A DNA stretch of 64,000 bases from positions 593,023 through 657,022 of the forward strand of contig NZ_SRXV01000003.1 in the NCBI RefSeq assembly GCF_004793635.1. Reading direction: 5' to 3'. Positions within the stretch are counted from its first letter, which is position 1. Every line of letters begins with the position of its first letter. This stretch comes from Marinicauda pacifica (lineage in GTDB: Bacteria; Pseudomonadota; Alphaproteobacteria; Caulobacterales; Maricaulaceae). The position numbers and the translations under genes were made by a program. Positions 14,400-24,566 of the stretch are shown in pieces. Under the pieces are notes generated by a model. The model saw nothing but the letters and a program-made list of their open reading frames with translations. It was not told the origin of the DNA and did no database searches.

Positions 14400-16496
14400 C
14401 TATTGCGCGATTCGCGCCGCCGCTGCGTTTTCCGGCTCGGCAAAGCGCACCAGGTCGGGCAAGGGCATCGGGCGTCCGAACAGATAGCCCTGGGCCAGGG
14501 TGGCGCCCTGTCCGCGCAGGAAAGCCAGCTGTTCGGTCGTTTCCACGCCCTCGGCAACCGTTTTCAGTTTCAACGACTTGGCCATGGCCAGAATGGTTTC
14601 CACCACGATCTTCGCGTGCGGGTCGCTTTCCATGTGACGCACGAAGCTCTGGTCGATCTTGAACACGTCGAATGGCATGCGCGTCAGATAGGAGAGCGAG
14701 GAATGGCCCGTGCCGAAATCGTCGATGGCGAAGGTCACGCCCAGCTGGCGCAGCGGTTCGATCTGGTGAATTACGCGCTCGGGATCGCGCATCGCCGTGG
14801 ATTCGGTCAGTTCCAGCTCCAGCAGGTGAGGCGGCAGACCGCTGGAGTTGAGCGCGTCGAGCACGGTGTCGGCAAAGCCTTCGCTCTCGAACTGCATCGC
14901 CGAAACGTTGACCGCGACCGGATAGGCCATGCCCTGCCTGTAGAGCTCGGCAAACTGGGTGCACGTCCGGCGCAGGACATAATCGCCGATTTCCCCGATC
15001 AGGCCGCACTCTTCGGCAGCCTGGATAAAGGCGCCCGGGGACAGCAGGCCCGCGGTCGGGTGCTGCCAGCGCACCAGCGCCTCGCAGCCGGCAAAGCGGC
15101 CGTCAGTCATGAAGACTTTGGGCTGGTAGTAGACGACCAGCTGCTCCTCGCGCACGGCTTCGCGCAGCTCGTTCTCCAGCACCAGACGCTCGAATGCGCT
15201 CTGGTTCATCTTAGATTCGAAGAATTCGTAGGCATTCCCGCCTGACCGCTTGGCGGTGGCCATGGCAAGATCGGCGTGGCGCAGAAGCGTTTCGGGGTCG
15301 GAGCCATCGCGCGGGAAAAGCGCGACACCGACCGACAGGCCGAGGAAGACCTGGTGACCGGAAATCTCGAACGGGCGGCGGATCGCATCCACGACCCGAT
15401 GGGCAACCCGGGCCGCATCGGCCGGGTCGGAGAGGGTGGGCAGGAGCAGGGTGAACTCGTCCCCGCCCAGGCGCGCCACCATGGAGGGCTCGCGCCCCTC
15501 GCCGTTGGAAAGATCCCAGGCGCGCGCCGCTTCACGCAAGCGGCGGGCGACCGCTTCGAGCAGCCGGTCGCCCTCGCCGATACCCAGCGAGTCGTTGACC
15601 CGCTTGAACCGGTCGAGATCGAGGAAAAGAACCGCGCCGCCATCGGCATCGTCATCCTGGGCGTGCGCGCAAACGCGCTCAAGCTCCTTGCGGAAGCGTT
15701 CACGGTTGGGCAGCTCGGTGACCATATCGACATAGGCCAGACGCTGGATGCGCTTCACCGAGGCTTCGAGGCGGCCGAACATGCGGTTGAAGGAGTTTGC
15801 GAGCACTTCCAGCTCGTCGCCGGTATGCACGTCGATGCGCAGATCCAGCTTGCGCGAGGAGGCCAGGCGCGCCGCTTCGGTGAGCGTCTTGATCGGGCCG
15901 AGGGCCTGACGCACGGCCAGGGCGACCAGCGGCAGGAAGATGAGCATGGATCCCAGGCCGATGATCGCCTGACGCAGCAGGAGTTCGCCGGCGGGGCGGG
16001 CCACGGCTGCGATGGGAACGGTCACATGGGTCGCGCCAGCCAGACGGCCGTCGGCGAAGATGGGCGCGGCGATCTGAATGGTGCCGTCGGCGATCATCAT
16101 GCGGCTGTCGACCGCGCCGATCGCGCTCTGCAACAGATTCTCGCTAGCGCGCACGCCCAGCGCGGGCACACCCGGCCCGGCCGCGCCGATGACTTCGCGC
16201 ATCGCGTCGACCACATAGACAGAGGCGACATCCTCACGTCCGGCAAATTCGCGCAGCCGTCCGTTGAGGCCGGCGCGATTATCTGCGCCCAGCTGACCGG
16301 AAATGCCGTTGGCGAACAACTCGGTGATCAGGCTCGCATGGACCTGGCTGGAGCGGTGATTGTCCCGCACCGTGGACTGGTACTGGATGACCACCAGCAT
16401 CGAGATCGCGGCTATCAGGATAATCCCGCACAGCACCGTGAACTTCGCTACGAGTGAGCGCATCATCCTTGAAACGGCATGTCGAATCGGAGCCAT
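14400..16496 (-). CDS. Membrane GGDEF/EAL cyclic-di-GMP signalling protein
   Basis: Bifunctional-looking c-di-GMP protein of about 698 residues. An N-terminal transmembrane helix (LVAKFTVLCGIILIAAISML), a periplasmic sensor of roughly 110 residues and a second helix near residues 170-195 are followed by a HAMP linker (QALGPIKTLTEAARLASSRK), a GGDEF domain with intact RLGGDEF, and an EAL domain with intact EALVRW, DDFGTG and QGYLFGRP motifs. Both catalytic signatures are present, so cyclase, phosphodiesterase or both are possible. Start uncertain: an in-frame TTG at 16514 and ATGs at 16496, 16466 and 16463 all precede the first helix, none with a strong RBS. Confidence 0.9.
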   Translation of the reverse strand: MAPIRHAVSRMMRSLVAKFTVLCGIILIAAISMLVVIQYQSTVRDNHRSSQVHASLITELFANGISGQLGADNRAGLNGRLREFAGREDVASVYVVDAMREVIGAAGPGVPALGVRASENLLQSAIGAVDSRMMIADGTIQIAAPIFADGRLAGATHVTVPIAAVARPAGELLLRQAIIGLGSMLIFLPLVALAVRQALGPIKTLTEAARLASSRKLDLRIDVHTGDELEVLANSFNRMFGRLEASVKRIQRLAYVDMVTELPNRERFRKELERVCAHAQDDDADGGAVLFLDLDRFKRVNDSLGIGEGDRLLEAVARRLREAARAWDLSNGEGREPSMVARLGGDEFTLLLPTLSDPADAARVAHRVVDAIRRPFEISGHQVFLGLSVGVALFPRDGSDPETLLRHADLAMATAKRSGGNAYEFFESKMNQSAFERLVLENELREAVREEQLVVYYQPKVFMTDGRFAGCEALVRWQHPTAGLLSPGAFIQAAEECGLIGEIGDYVLRRTCTQFAELYRQGMAYPVAVNVSAMQFESEGFADTVLDALNSSGLPPHLLELELTESTAMRDPERVIHQIEPLRQLGVTFAIDDFGTGHSSLSYLTRMPFDVFKIDQSFVRHMESDPHAKIVVETILAMAKSLKLKTVAEGVETTEQLAFLRGQGATLAQGYLFGRPMPLPDLVRFAEPENAAAARIAQ

Positions 16497-16661
16497 GCAG
16501 GACCCATCGGGCAAGACTGGTTAGGACTGCACGGACGACAAAATCGGCCCACGCACGTCACGCTGGACGTGGACAATCGGACAATGTGCTGAAAATCGCG
16601 TTAAGGCTGGCGCTACCCGTCGTTAACACTTTGACGGGCACGCCAGATTCGCATTTCGAGC

Positions 16662-17675
16662 CTAGTCGAGGGGGGCGGGAATCTCGATCCCGTGCCTGGT
16701 GGCGAGCGTCTTCAATTCGACCTCGGGGCGCGCGCCCATGTGGGAAATGATCTCTGCTGCGGCGATCACGCCAAGCCGGCCGCAGGTTTCAAGATCGGCG
16801 CCGCGCGCCATGCCCAGAAGGAAGCCGGCGGCGAACTGGTCGCCCGCCCCCGTAGTGTCGACCAGCTGCGCGACGGGTTCAGCCGGGACCTTCACGGTCG
16901 TCTCGCCAGAGACGATGACGGCGCCCTTTTCAGAGCGCGTGACAGCGGCAACGGCAGCTTCCTCGCGAACGCGGGAGAGCGCGGTATCAAAATCGTCGGT
17001 CTCGTAGAGCGATTTGAGCTCGTCCTCGTTGGCAAACAGAATGTCGATGTGGTTGTCGACGAGCTGGCGGAAGCTTGCCCGGTGGCGATCGACGCAGAAG
17101 CCGTCGGACAGGGTCAGCGAGACCTTGCGGTTGGCCGCCTTGGCGATCTCAGCCGCGCGGACGAAGGCGCGCTTGGCTTCTTCCCGGTCGAACAGATAGC
17201 CCTCGAGATAGGTGATGTGGGCAGCCTCGATGCGCGACTTGTCGAGATCCTCGTCGGAAAAAAAGGTCGATGCGCCCAGAAAGGTGCACATCGAGCGCTG
17301 CGCGTCTTCGGTCACATTGACCAGACAGCGCGCGGTAGCCGCCCCGCCGACCAAGCGCGAGGTCTGGTAGTCCACGCCGATGGTCCGGATCTCGCGGTCG
17401 AACGTGTCGCCCAGCGCGTCCTCGGCCACCTTGCCGATATAGGCGCCGCGTCCGCCGAAGCTGGCGATGCCGGCGAGCGTGTTCGCGCCAGAGCCCCCGG
17501 AAATTTCGGTACCTTCGCCCATCGCGGCATAGAGCGAGGTCGCCTGGTCTTCATCGATCAGGGTCATGCCGCCCTTTTCGATGCCGTGCTCGACGAGGAA
17601 GTCGTCGGAGCAGCGGGCGATCACATCGACAATGGCGTTGCCGACGCCAAGCACGTCGTAGCGGGTCTCGGTCAT
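16662..17675 (-). CDS. PfkB family kinase, probable adenosine kinase
   Basis: Ribokinase-fold sugar/nucleoside kinase of 337 residues. N-terminal YDVLGVGNAIVDVIARCSDD, the substrate motif GGSGANTLAGIASFGGRGAY near residues 62-80, LANEDE-type FANEDELKSL near residue 215 and the C-terminal PfkB signature DTTGAGDQFAAGFLLG near residue 280, containing the catalytic Asp. The layout matches bacterial adenosine kinases that recycle adenosine to AMP. Substrate assignment is by similarity only. It is a single gene on the minus strand, divergent from the ATP-grasp gene. Confidence 0.85.
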   Translation of the reverse strand: MTETRYDVLGVGNAIVDVIARCSDDFLVEHGIEKGGMTLIDEDQATSLYAAMGEGTEISGGSGANTLAGIASFGGRGAYIGKVAEDALGDTFDREIRTIGVDYQTSRLVGGAATARCLVNVTEDAQRSMCTFLGASTFFSDEDLDKSRIEAAHITYLEGYLFDREEAKRAFVRAAEIAKAANRKVSLTLSDGFCVDRHRASFRQLVDNHIDILFANEDELKSLYETDDFDTALSRVREEAAVAAVTRSEKGAVIVSGETTVKVPAEPVAQLVDTTGAGDQFAAGFLLGMARGADLETCGRLGVIAAAEIISHMGARPEVELKTLATRHGIEIPAPLD

Positions 17676-17880
17676 GGTGGGTCTCGGTATCCTGACAGAA
17701 AGAAGGAAAAGGCATGAAAGCGCAGCTGGACTTAGCGTGCTCCTTCCATGACCTCAACCGCACCGGTCCCGACCGGGCTGTCACCGCGCGCATCGGATGG
17801 ACGAAGGCGTTTGACTTTCAAGGCCGATTGCCAGAGCAAGCCGGGGCAGTTTTTTATCCTCGGTGTCCGGGAGCGTTGCG

Positions 17881-18777
17881 GTGACGCGTATTGCCTTTCT
17901 CATATCCGGCGACATGGTCGCGGGCCATGCCCAGGAGCGCGGCGACCAGTATGAATTCGAGCTCGAGTTTGCAGAACTTGAGCCGGCCTGCCGGGCCCAG
18001 GGCTATCACCTCGAGCCGGTCGTATGGGACAGCGGTTTCGACGCGTCACAGTTCACGGCCATCGTCATCGGAACGGTGTGGGATTACACATCCAGGCCGG
18101 AAAAATTCCTGCGAGCACTAGGCGATTGGGAAAGCCAGTGTCGGGTGCTGAACAGTTCGCGGACCGCAGAATGGAATATGGACAAGCGCTATCTTCAGGC
18201 GCTGTCAGAGGCTGGCATTCCGGTCATCGACACGGTCTGGGCCGACCGTGCCGACGAGACGGCCATCACGCAGGCATTCGCGACGCTCGATTGCGACGAG
18301 ATCGTCGTCAAACCGCTTGTGGGCGCCGGCGCCTGGCGCCAGGCTCGGATCAAGCGCGCGGACCCGCTGCCGCCGGCCGAAGACCTGCCGCCGCGGGAGG
18401 CGATGATCCAGCCCTTCCTGCCGAGCATTGCAGAGGAAGGCGAGTACTCGCTGATCTTCTTCGAAGGCAGTTTCTCGCATGCCGTTCTCAAACGGCCCCG
18501 GTCCGGCGATTACCGCGTCCAGTCGGTTTATGGCGGCGTCGAGCAGACCCATACCGCCACCCCGGATCAGATCGCGGTGGCAAGCGACATCCTGGCTGCC
18601 GCGCGCGAGCTCTGCGGCGAGCCCGGTTTTCTCTACGCCCGGGTGGACATGGCCCGCGGTCTGGACGGCTTGCTGAAGCTGATGGAGCTGGAGCTGATCG
18701 AGCCCTATCTCTACCCTGAACAAGGTCCGGGCATGGGCGCGCGATTCGCTCAGGCGCTCAAGGCCCGGTTGGGCTAG
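17881..18777 (+). CDS. ATP-grasp domain protein
   Basis: 298-residue ATP-grasp enzyme resembling small glutathione-synthetase-like or DcsG-like ligases. N-terminal pre-ATP-grasp domain with FLISGD and IVIGTVWDYTSRPEKF. The ATP-grasp region carries the nucleotide-binding Lys in IVVKPLVGAGAWR near residue 145, the IQPFLPSIAEEGEYSLIFF strand near residue 180 and a metal-site LMELELIEPYLY close to the end. The reaction is unknown. Start: GTG at 17881 with GGGAG seven bases upstream, preferred over an upstream in-frame ATG at 17863. Its TAG interlocks with the stop of the next, convergent gene (CTAG). Confidence 0.82.
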   Translation: MTRIAFLISGDMVAGHAQERGDQYEFELEFAELEPACRAQGYHLEPVVWDSGFDASQFTAIVIGTVWDYTSRPEKFLRALGDWESQCRVLNSSRTAEWNMDKRYLQALSEAGIPVIDTVWADRADETAITQAFATLDCDEIVVKPLVGAGAWRQARIKRADPLPPAEDLPPREAMIQPFLPSIAEEGEYSLIFFEGSFSHAVLKRPRSGDYRVQSVYGGVEQTHTATPDQIAVASDILAAARELCGEPGFLYARVDMARGLDGLLKLMELELIEPYLYPEQGPGMGARFAQALKARLG

Positions 18778-19409
18778 TCTGGAGACGCCCGACCGGCATC
18801 CGGCTCCGGCGCGCGTTCGAACCGGGCGATGAGCTGGTCGGGATTGTAGGGTAGCGGTACTCCAGGCCGGAAGACCCAGGCCAGATAGCCGCCGATGACG
18901 ATGAAGGGCAGAGCCGCCGCCGCCAGCATCGCACTTCCGGCCACACTCAGCATGTAGCCGGCAAAGACCACGCCGCCCGTTGCAAGGCTCAAACCTGCCG
19001 CGCCCATGATCAGCCGGAAACCCAGCGTCTGGCCTTCCACGAAGCGCACAGCGAGCTTTCTCGGCTGCAGCGCCTTGTGAAGCGCGAGAACCAGGCCGCG
19101 AAATTCGACCGCGTTATTCTGCCAGCTGCCCGGTCCCGACAGGCTCCGGCTTCCGAACACGATCTGTGTGGATTTGGAGGCGACCCGGCACACGACCTGC
19201 GTATCGCGGCCGGCCATCTCCACCGACATGCGAACCTGCGTCACGGAGTCCAAGCGGATGCGCTGAAGGGTTTCCCCAGGTTCGCAAACCTCGATCCGGT
19301 CACCATAAAGGCGCACTGAGCGAGTCTTGCCGGTGAGGCTGCGCCGGTCTTCGAGTTTGGCCAGCGCCCGGTCTTCTGCGCCTGTCTCGTCCAAGGTTGG
19401 TGCGCTCAT
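18774..19409 (-). CDS. Membrane protein of unknown function
   Basis: 211 residues from ATG 19409 (MSAPTLDETGAEDR), preceded by CGAGG about six bases upstream. The N-terminal 130 residues look soluble and PH-like (RLYGDRIEVCEPGETLQRIR, VVCRVASKSTQIVFGSRSLS). Two adjacent hydrophobic helices follow near residues 134-180 (LIMGAAGLSLATGGVVFAGY and AMLAAAALPFIVIGGYLAWV), then a short charged tail. I do not recognise the family. The stop interlocks with that of the ATP-grasp gene; the usp gene lies divergently upstream. Confidence 0.6.
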   Translation of the reverse strand: MSAPTLDETGAEDRALAKLEDRRSLTGKTRSVRLYGDRIEVCEPGETLQRIRLDSVTQVRMSVEMAGRDTQVVCRVASKSTQIVFGSRSLSGPGSWQNNAVEFRGLVLALHKALQPRKLAVRFVEGQTLGFRLIMGAAGLSLATGGVVFAGYMLSVAGSAMLAAAALPFIVIGGYLAWVFRPGVPLPYNPDQLIARFERAPEPDAGRASPD

Positions 19410-19483
19410 TGCAGCCTCGTTTTGCTCTTCGGTCTGCTTCGCGCCCTCTTGCAGAAGCGTCAAGAAGCAGTCACCGTCCCGTC

Positions 19484-19957
19484 ATGGACGATATCCGCAA
19501 ATTTCTGGTCATTGCCGACACCAGTGAAGAATCAGCCAACGCGGCCTACTTCGCGGCGCGCCGGGCCAAACATAGCGGCGGCCGGGTCACATTGCTGACC
19601 GTGGTGGAGCCGACGAATTTCGAGCACTGGCTGGGCGTTGGCGAAACGATGCGGCGCGAGGCGACCGACGCGGCCGAAGCCGCCCTGGAATCGCTGGCCG
19701 AGGACGTGGAGGCCGAAACCGGTACCCGGCCGGAAATGCTGCTGCGCGAGGGCGAGCTTCTGGTCATGTTGCGAGACGTGATCGAGGCCGATCGCCAGAT
19801 TGCGGTGCTGATCCTGTCGAGCTCGAAAATCGATGACACGCCCGGACCGCTTATTTCCACAATGGCGCGCGGGCGGGGCTTGTTCACCGGACGCAAAATC
19901 CCGGTCACAGTGGTCCCCGGAACGCTGTCTCGCGAGGAGATTGACCGGCTGGCCTAA
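19484..19957 (+). CDS. Universal stress protein family protein
   Basis: 157-residue UspA-like protein: starts MDDIRKFLVIADTSEESANA, followed by AAYFAARRAKHSGGRVTLLT. The usual nucleotide-binding GxxGxG near the C-terminus is not clear (LILSSSKIDDTPGPLISTMA), so ATP binding is uncertain. Ends with IPVTVVPGTL, typical of the last Usp strand. The open frame starts at 19397 but that part is antisense to its neighbour. The next gene is the Nfu-type gene 73 bases downstream. Confidence 0.8.
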   Translation: MDDIRKFLVIADTSEESANAAYFAARRAKHSGGRVTLLTVVEPTNFEHWLGVGETMRREATDAAEAALESLAEDVEAETGTRPEMLLREGELLVMLRDVIEADRQIAVLILSSSKIDDTPGPLISTMARGRGLFTGRKIPVTVVPGTLSREEIDRLA

Positions 19958-20030
19958 CCTGCGCGCTTGAACCGGACGGTGAAAACCGCCACCTGAGGGA
20001 CAAGGAACGATACAGAGAAGGCCCGGCCCT

Positions 20031-20591
20031 ATGTTCATCCAGACCGAAGAAACGCCCAATCCGCATACGCTGAAATTCCTGCCTGGCCAGGACGTGTCAG
20101 CGGACGAGCCGCGCGACTTTCCTACACCCGAAGATGCCGAGAACTCCCTGCTGGCCAGGGAGTTGTTCCGCGTTGATGGCGTCACACGCGTCTTTGCCGG
20201 CGCCGATTATGTGTCCGTGACCAAAGATCCCGCAGTCGAGTGGATTCACATGAAGCCGGCAGTTCTCGGCACGATCATGGATGTGATCCAGTCGGAGAGG
20301 CCGCTGTTCAGCCGCGAGGAGTCCGGCGGCCACACCGAATATACCGGTGAAGCGGCCGGGGTGGTCCGCGAGATCAAGGAAATCATCGACACGCGGGTGC
20401 GCCCCGCCGTGGCCCAGGATGGCGGCGACATCACATTCCACGATTACGACGAGGCGTCCGGAACGGTCCGCCTGACCATGCGCGGCGCCTGTGCCGGTTG
20501 TCCCTCCTCGACCGCGACCTTGAAACAGGGCATCGAGAACCTGTTGAAGCATTATGTGCCCGAGGTCAGCTCGGTCGAAGCGGTTCTTTAG
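20031..20591 (+). CDS. Nfu-type iron-sulfur cluster scaffold/carrier
   Basis: 186 residues with an N-terminal Nfu_N domain (MFIQTEETPNPHTLKFLPGQ) and a C-terminal NifU-like domain containing RPAVAQDGGDI and the cluster-binding CAGC motif near residue 152. Such proteins accept or transfer Fe-S clusters to target apoproteins in the cytosol. The length and domain order fit mitochondrial NFU1-like alphaproteobacterial proteins. MiaB, a user of Fe-S clusters, is encoded about 2.6 kb downstream. Confidence 0.92.
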   Translation: MFIQTEETPNPHTLKFLPGQDVSADEPRDFPTPEDAENSLLARELFRVDGVTRVFAGADYVSVTKDPAVEWIHMKPAVLGTIMDVIQSERPLFSREESGGHTEYTGEAAGVVREIKEIIDTRVRPAVAQDGGDITFHDYDEASGTVRLTMRGACAGCPSSTATLKQGIENLLKHYVPEVSSVEAVL

Positions 20592-20702
20592 ACCGGCCGG
20601 TCCGGCTTCAGCCTGCAGCCACCCTTTCGCGGCCTGTTCGCTGTGCCGCGTCGACATTCAATCTATTCTTGTCCCCTGAACGGCTTGATCGAAGGAGTTC
20701 CC

Positions 20703-21353
20703 ATGCCAGAAACCGCTCACGCAGACAGCGCCCCGCTCGCTCTGGAAGATCGTCACGGCGTCCTGCCCGACCATGCGCTCGACCAGCTGTTTCGCGGCGC
20801 GCGGACCTTCTATTCCTGGGAAGAACGCGATGTCCCGGATACAACGCTCTACGCGCTCTACGACCTGCTCAAGTTTGCGCCGACAAGTGCAAACCAGAGC
20901 CCGGCGCGTTTCGTCTTCCTGAAGGGCGAGAGCCAGGAGCGCCTGCGCGAGCACCTGATCGAGTCCAACGTAGACAAGACGCTGTCGGCGCCGGTGACGG
21001 TTATTGTGGCCTGGGACTGGACCTTCCACGAGAAGGTGCCCGAGCTCTTCCCCCATGCGCCCGAGGCCAAGGACTGGTTCGAGAGCGAAGATGCACGCTT
21101 TGAAAACGGCTTCCGCAATGGTTCGCTGCAGGGCGCCTACCTGATCATGGCCGCGCGTTCGCTCGGGCTCGATTGTGGTCCGATGTCTGGCTTCGACAAG
21201 TCCGGCGTCGACAAGGAATTTTTTGAAGGCGATCCGGAGATGGGAAGCTGGCGTTCCAACTTCCTGTGCAATCTGGGGTATGGCACGACCGATAAGCTGT
21301 TCCCGCGCTCTCCGCGCCTCACCTTCGACGAGGCCGCTCGGCTGATGAAATAG
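20703..21353 (+). CDS. Nitroreductase family protein, RutE-like malonic semialdehyde reductase
   Basis: FMN-dependent oxidoreductase of 216 residues. N-terminal region [16 protein letters not shown], the FMN-binding stretch [17 protein letters not shown] near residues 62-77, and [20 protein letters not shown] near residue 160, characteristic of the RutE/HadB branch. RutE reduces malonic semialdehyde in uracil breakdown, but no rut genes are nearby, so the physiological substrate is open. Start: ATG at 20703 with GAAGGAG eight bases upstream. Confidence 0.85.
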   Translation: MPETAHADSAPLALEDRHGVLPDHALDQLFRGARTFYSWEERDVPDTTLYALYDLLKFAPTSANQSPARFVFLKGESQERLREHLIESNVDKTLSAPVTVIVAWDWTFHEKVPELFPHAPEAKDWFESEDARFENGFRNGSLQGAYLIMAARSLGLDCGPMSGFDKSGVDKEFFEGDPEMGSWRSNFLCNLGYGTTDKLFPRSPRLTFDEAARLMK

Positions 21354-21379
21354 CCGGCAGAGATGAGCACCATGACGCC

Positions 21380-22030
21380 ATGACAGTTCTGGTGATCGAT
21401 ACCACAGGCCCGTGGTGCGCCGCGGGCCTCGTCGGGCCGGATGCAGCCTGGCACGAGGCTGGAGAACCGATCGGCCGCGGCCATGCCGAACGTCTGGCGC
21501 CAATGGTCCAGGCTCTGCTCAAGCAGGCCGGGATAGTGCCGGGTGCGCTGGACCGGATCGGTGTCGCAACCGGCCCGGGCAGCTTTGCCGGAACACGCGT
21601 GGGCGTGGCGTTCGCGCGGGGGCTGGCGCTGGCGACGGGCGCCAAGGCCCTCGGCATTTCCTCCCTGCAGGCCTGGGCGCGGCGGGCGGACCCGGATCGT
21701 CACTGGAGCGTCGCCGCCATTCACGATGCCCGCCGGGGCGACCTGCTGTGGCAGGTATTCACCGACGGGGCGCCGGTCAGCGGGGTCGAACGGGGCGGGG
21801 TTGAGGATGCGCGTGCGGCCCTGAGCGCCTATGGCGATATTCACATGACCGGCTCGGGGGCCGTCCTTCTGGGTGCGGACCCGGCTCATTTCATCGTGGA
21901 GCCGCCCCTGAAGGCGCTTTCTGCGTTGACCGGGGAGGCGTCGCATGACGCTCCGCCGCCGGCACCGCTCTACGCGCGCCCGCCCGATGCCAAGGTGCCG
22001 GGTGGACGCGATCCGGAGCCGGTAGCGTGA
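21380..22030 (+). CDS. tsaB: tRNA threonylcarbamoyladenosine biosynthesis protein TsaB
   Basis: ASKHA-fold scaffold subunit of the complex that makes t6A37 on ANN-decoding tRNAs, with TsaD and TsaE. Visible features: VLVIDTT at the N-terminus, HAERLAPMVQALLKQAG near residue 36 and GVATGPGSFAGTRVGVAFARG near residue 62, which is diagnostic. 216 residues. The stop overlaps the rimI GTG start, as commonly seen for this pair. It begins the long conserved string tsaB-rimI-fur-miaB-phoH-ybeY-corC-lnt. Confidence 0.93.
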   Translation: MTVLVIDTTGPWCAAGLVGPDAAWHEAGEPIGRGHAERLAPMVQALLKQAGIVPGALDRIGVATGPGSFAGTRVGVAFARGLALATGAKALGISSLQAWARRADPDRHWSVAAIHDARRGDLLWQVFTDGAPVSGVERGGVEDARAALSAYGDIHMTGSGAVLLGADPAHFIVEPPLKALSALTGEASHDAPPPAPLYARPPDAKVPGGRDPEPVA

Positions 22031-22476
22031 GCGCGCCGGTGAAACCTTCATTCGACACCGGCCTTGAGGGTGCTGCCCTGCTCGCAGCGCTGCACGAGAC
22101 CAGCTTCGACCGGCCGTGGAGCCAGGCCGAGATGCGCGATCTGCTCGCCTCGCCCGGCGTCAGGGCGTTGGTCATGAGCGAAGAGGGCGAGCCGGCCGGA
22201 TTCGCGCTGGTGCGTGCCGTTGCCGGGGAGAGCGAGCTTTTGACCCTGTGCGTGCGCCCGCAGTTTCGCCGGACCGGGCTGGGCCAGTCGCTTCTGGAGG
22301 GGGCTGAAGCGTTTGCGGCGGCTCAAGGGGCGGAGCGGATTTTTCTTGAGGTTTCAGAGCGCAACAATGCCGCCATCAGACTGTACGAGGCTTGCGGCTA
22401 CACCACGTGCGGGCGACGCAACGCCTATTACCCGGACGGGGCCGACGCCCGGATTCTCGAGAAGATGCTGGGCTGA
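22027..22476 (+). CDS. rimI: GNAT acetyltransferase, RimI-like
   Basis: 149-residue N-acetyltransferase; RimI acetylates the N-terminal alanine of ribosomal protein S18. The acetyl-CoA loop is seen as VRPQFRRTGLGQSLLEGAE near residues 77-95, followed by IFLEVSERNNAAIRLYEACG and a C-terminal RRNAYYPDGADA, all typical of RimI. Start GTG overlaps the tsaB stop (GTGA). Substrate assignment is by gene context and similarity. Confidence 0.9.
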   Translation: MSAPVKPSFDTGLEGAALLAALHETSFDRPWSQAEMRDLLASPGVRALVMSEEGEPAGFALVRAVAGESELLTLCVRPQFRRTGLGQSLLEGAEAFAAAQGAERIFLEVSERNNAAIRLYEACGYTTCGRRNAYYPDGADARILEKMLG

Positions 22477-22587
22477 ACGAGGACGGGTGGCTGACGCGGC
22501 TATGGACAGAGCATCGCGCGTGCCGGTATCACTCTAAACCAATTGACGATCGGCGTGACGCCTGCCTGCTCTTCAACGGAGGACACC

Positions 22588-23007
22588 TTGCCAGACCGGA
22601 TTGAGAAGCTCTGCATCGACAAGGGTCTGCGCATGACCGAGCAGCGCCGCGTTATCGCGCGCGTCCTGTCGGTGTCTGAAGACCACCCGGACGCGGAAGA
22701 ACTTCACCGGCGGGCCTCGGCCGAAGATCCGCGAATCTCGCTCGCCACGGTCTACAGAACGGTGCGCCTGTTTGAAGAGGCCGGGATCATCGAGCGGCAT
22801 GATTTCCGCGACGGACGCTCCCGCTATGAGGAAGCGACCGAGGACCATCACGATCACCTGATCGATCTGAAATCGGGCGAGGTGCTGGAATTCGTCGACG
22901 AGGAGATCGAGCGTCTGCAGGAAGCGATCGCCAAGAAGCTTGGCTACAAGCTGGTCGATCACCGTCTCGAACTGTACGGCGTTCCTCTCAAGAACGACGA
23001 GGCTTGA
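22588..23007 (+). CDS. fur: Fur family metalloregulator (Fur/Mur-like)
   Basis: 139-residue metal-responsive repressor. Winged helix with RMTEQRRVIARVLS and ISLATVYRTVRLFEEAG, then the metal-binding DHHDHLI and the dimerisation domain. The CxxC pair of the structural zinc site found in many Fur proteins is absent (the corresponding stretch reads LIDLKSGEVLEF), which is known for alphaproteobacterial Fur/Mur proteins, so iron or manganese sensing cannot be settled. Start: TTG at 22588, because GGAGG at 22578-22582 lies five bases upstream; the frame is open from 22543. A terminator follows at 23082. Confidence 0.9.
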   Translation: MPDRIEKLCIDKGLRMTEQRRVIARVLSVSEDHPDAEELHRRASAEDPRISLATVYRTVRLFEEAGIIERHDFRDGRSRYEEATEDHHDHLIDLKSGEVLEFVDEEIERLQEAIAKKLGYKLVDHRLELYGVPLKNDEA

Positions 23008-23074
23008 GCGCGGAGACCGCGTCTTGCACCTGCGCCCCCTTTCGCAGGACGCGCGTTGTCGTTAGATATTGAGC

Positions 23075-23083
23075 TGTGGATAA
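23075..23083 (-). promoter_or_regulatory. Perfect-consensus DnaA box
   Basis: The plus strand reads TGTGGATAA, the reverse complement of TTATCCACA. It is the only exact match I found in the window and it directly abuts the fur terminator, so it may be incidental or may regulate miaB. A one-mismatch version (TGTGGATAG) lies inside a coding region near 38899. Confidence 0.35.
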
Positions 23084-23111
23084 GCCCGCGCGACCTCCGT
23101 GCGGGCTTTTT
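23082..23111 (+). terminator. Intrinsic terminator after fur
   Basis: AAGCCCGC pairs with GCGGGCTT around an 11-base loop, followed by a T tract. It separates fur from miaB, which therefore needs a promoter between here and 23151 or readthrough. Confidence 0.8.
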
Positions 23112-23150
23112 GGCCTTTTGACATGCCGGCAGGGAGGCCGGCCCGCACGC

Positions 23151-24562
<1,412 letters not shown>

Positions 24563-24566
<4 letters not shown>

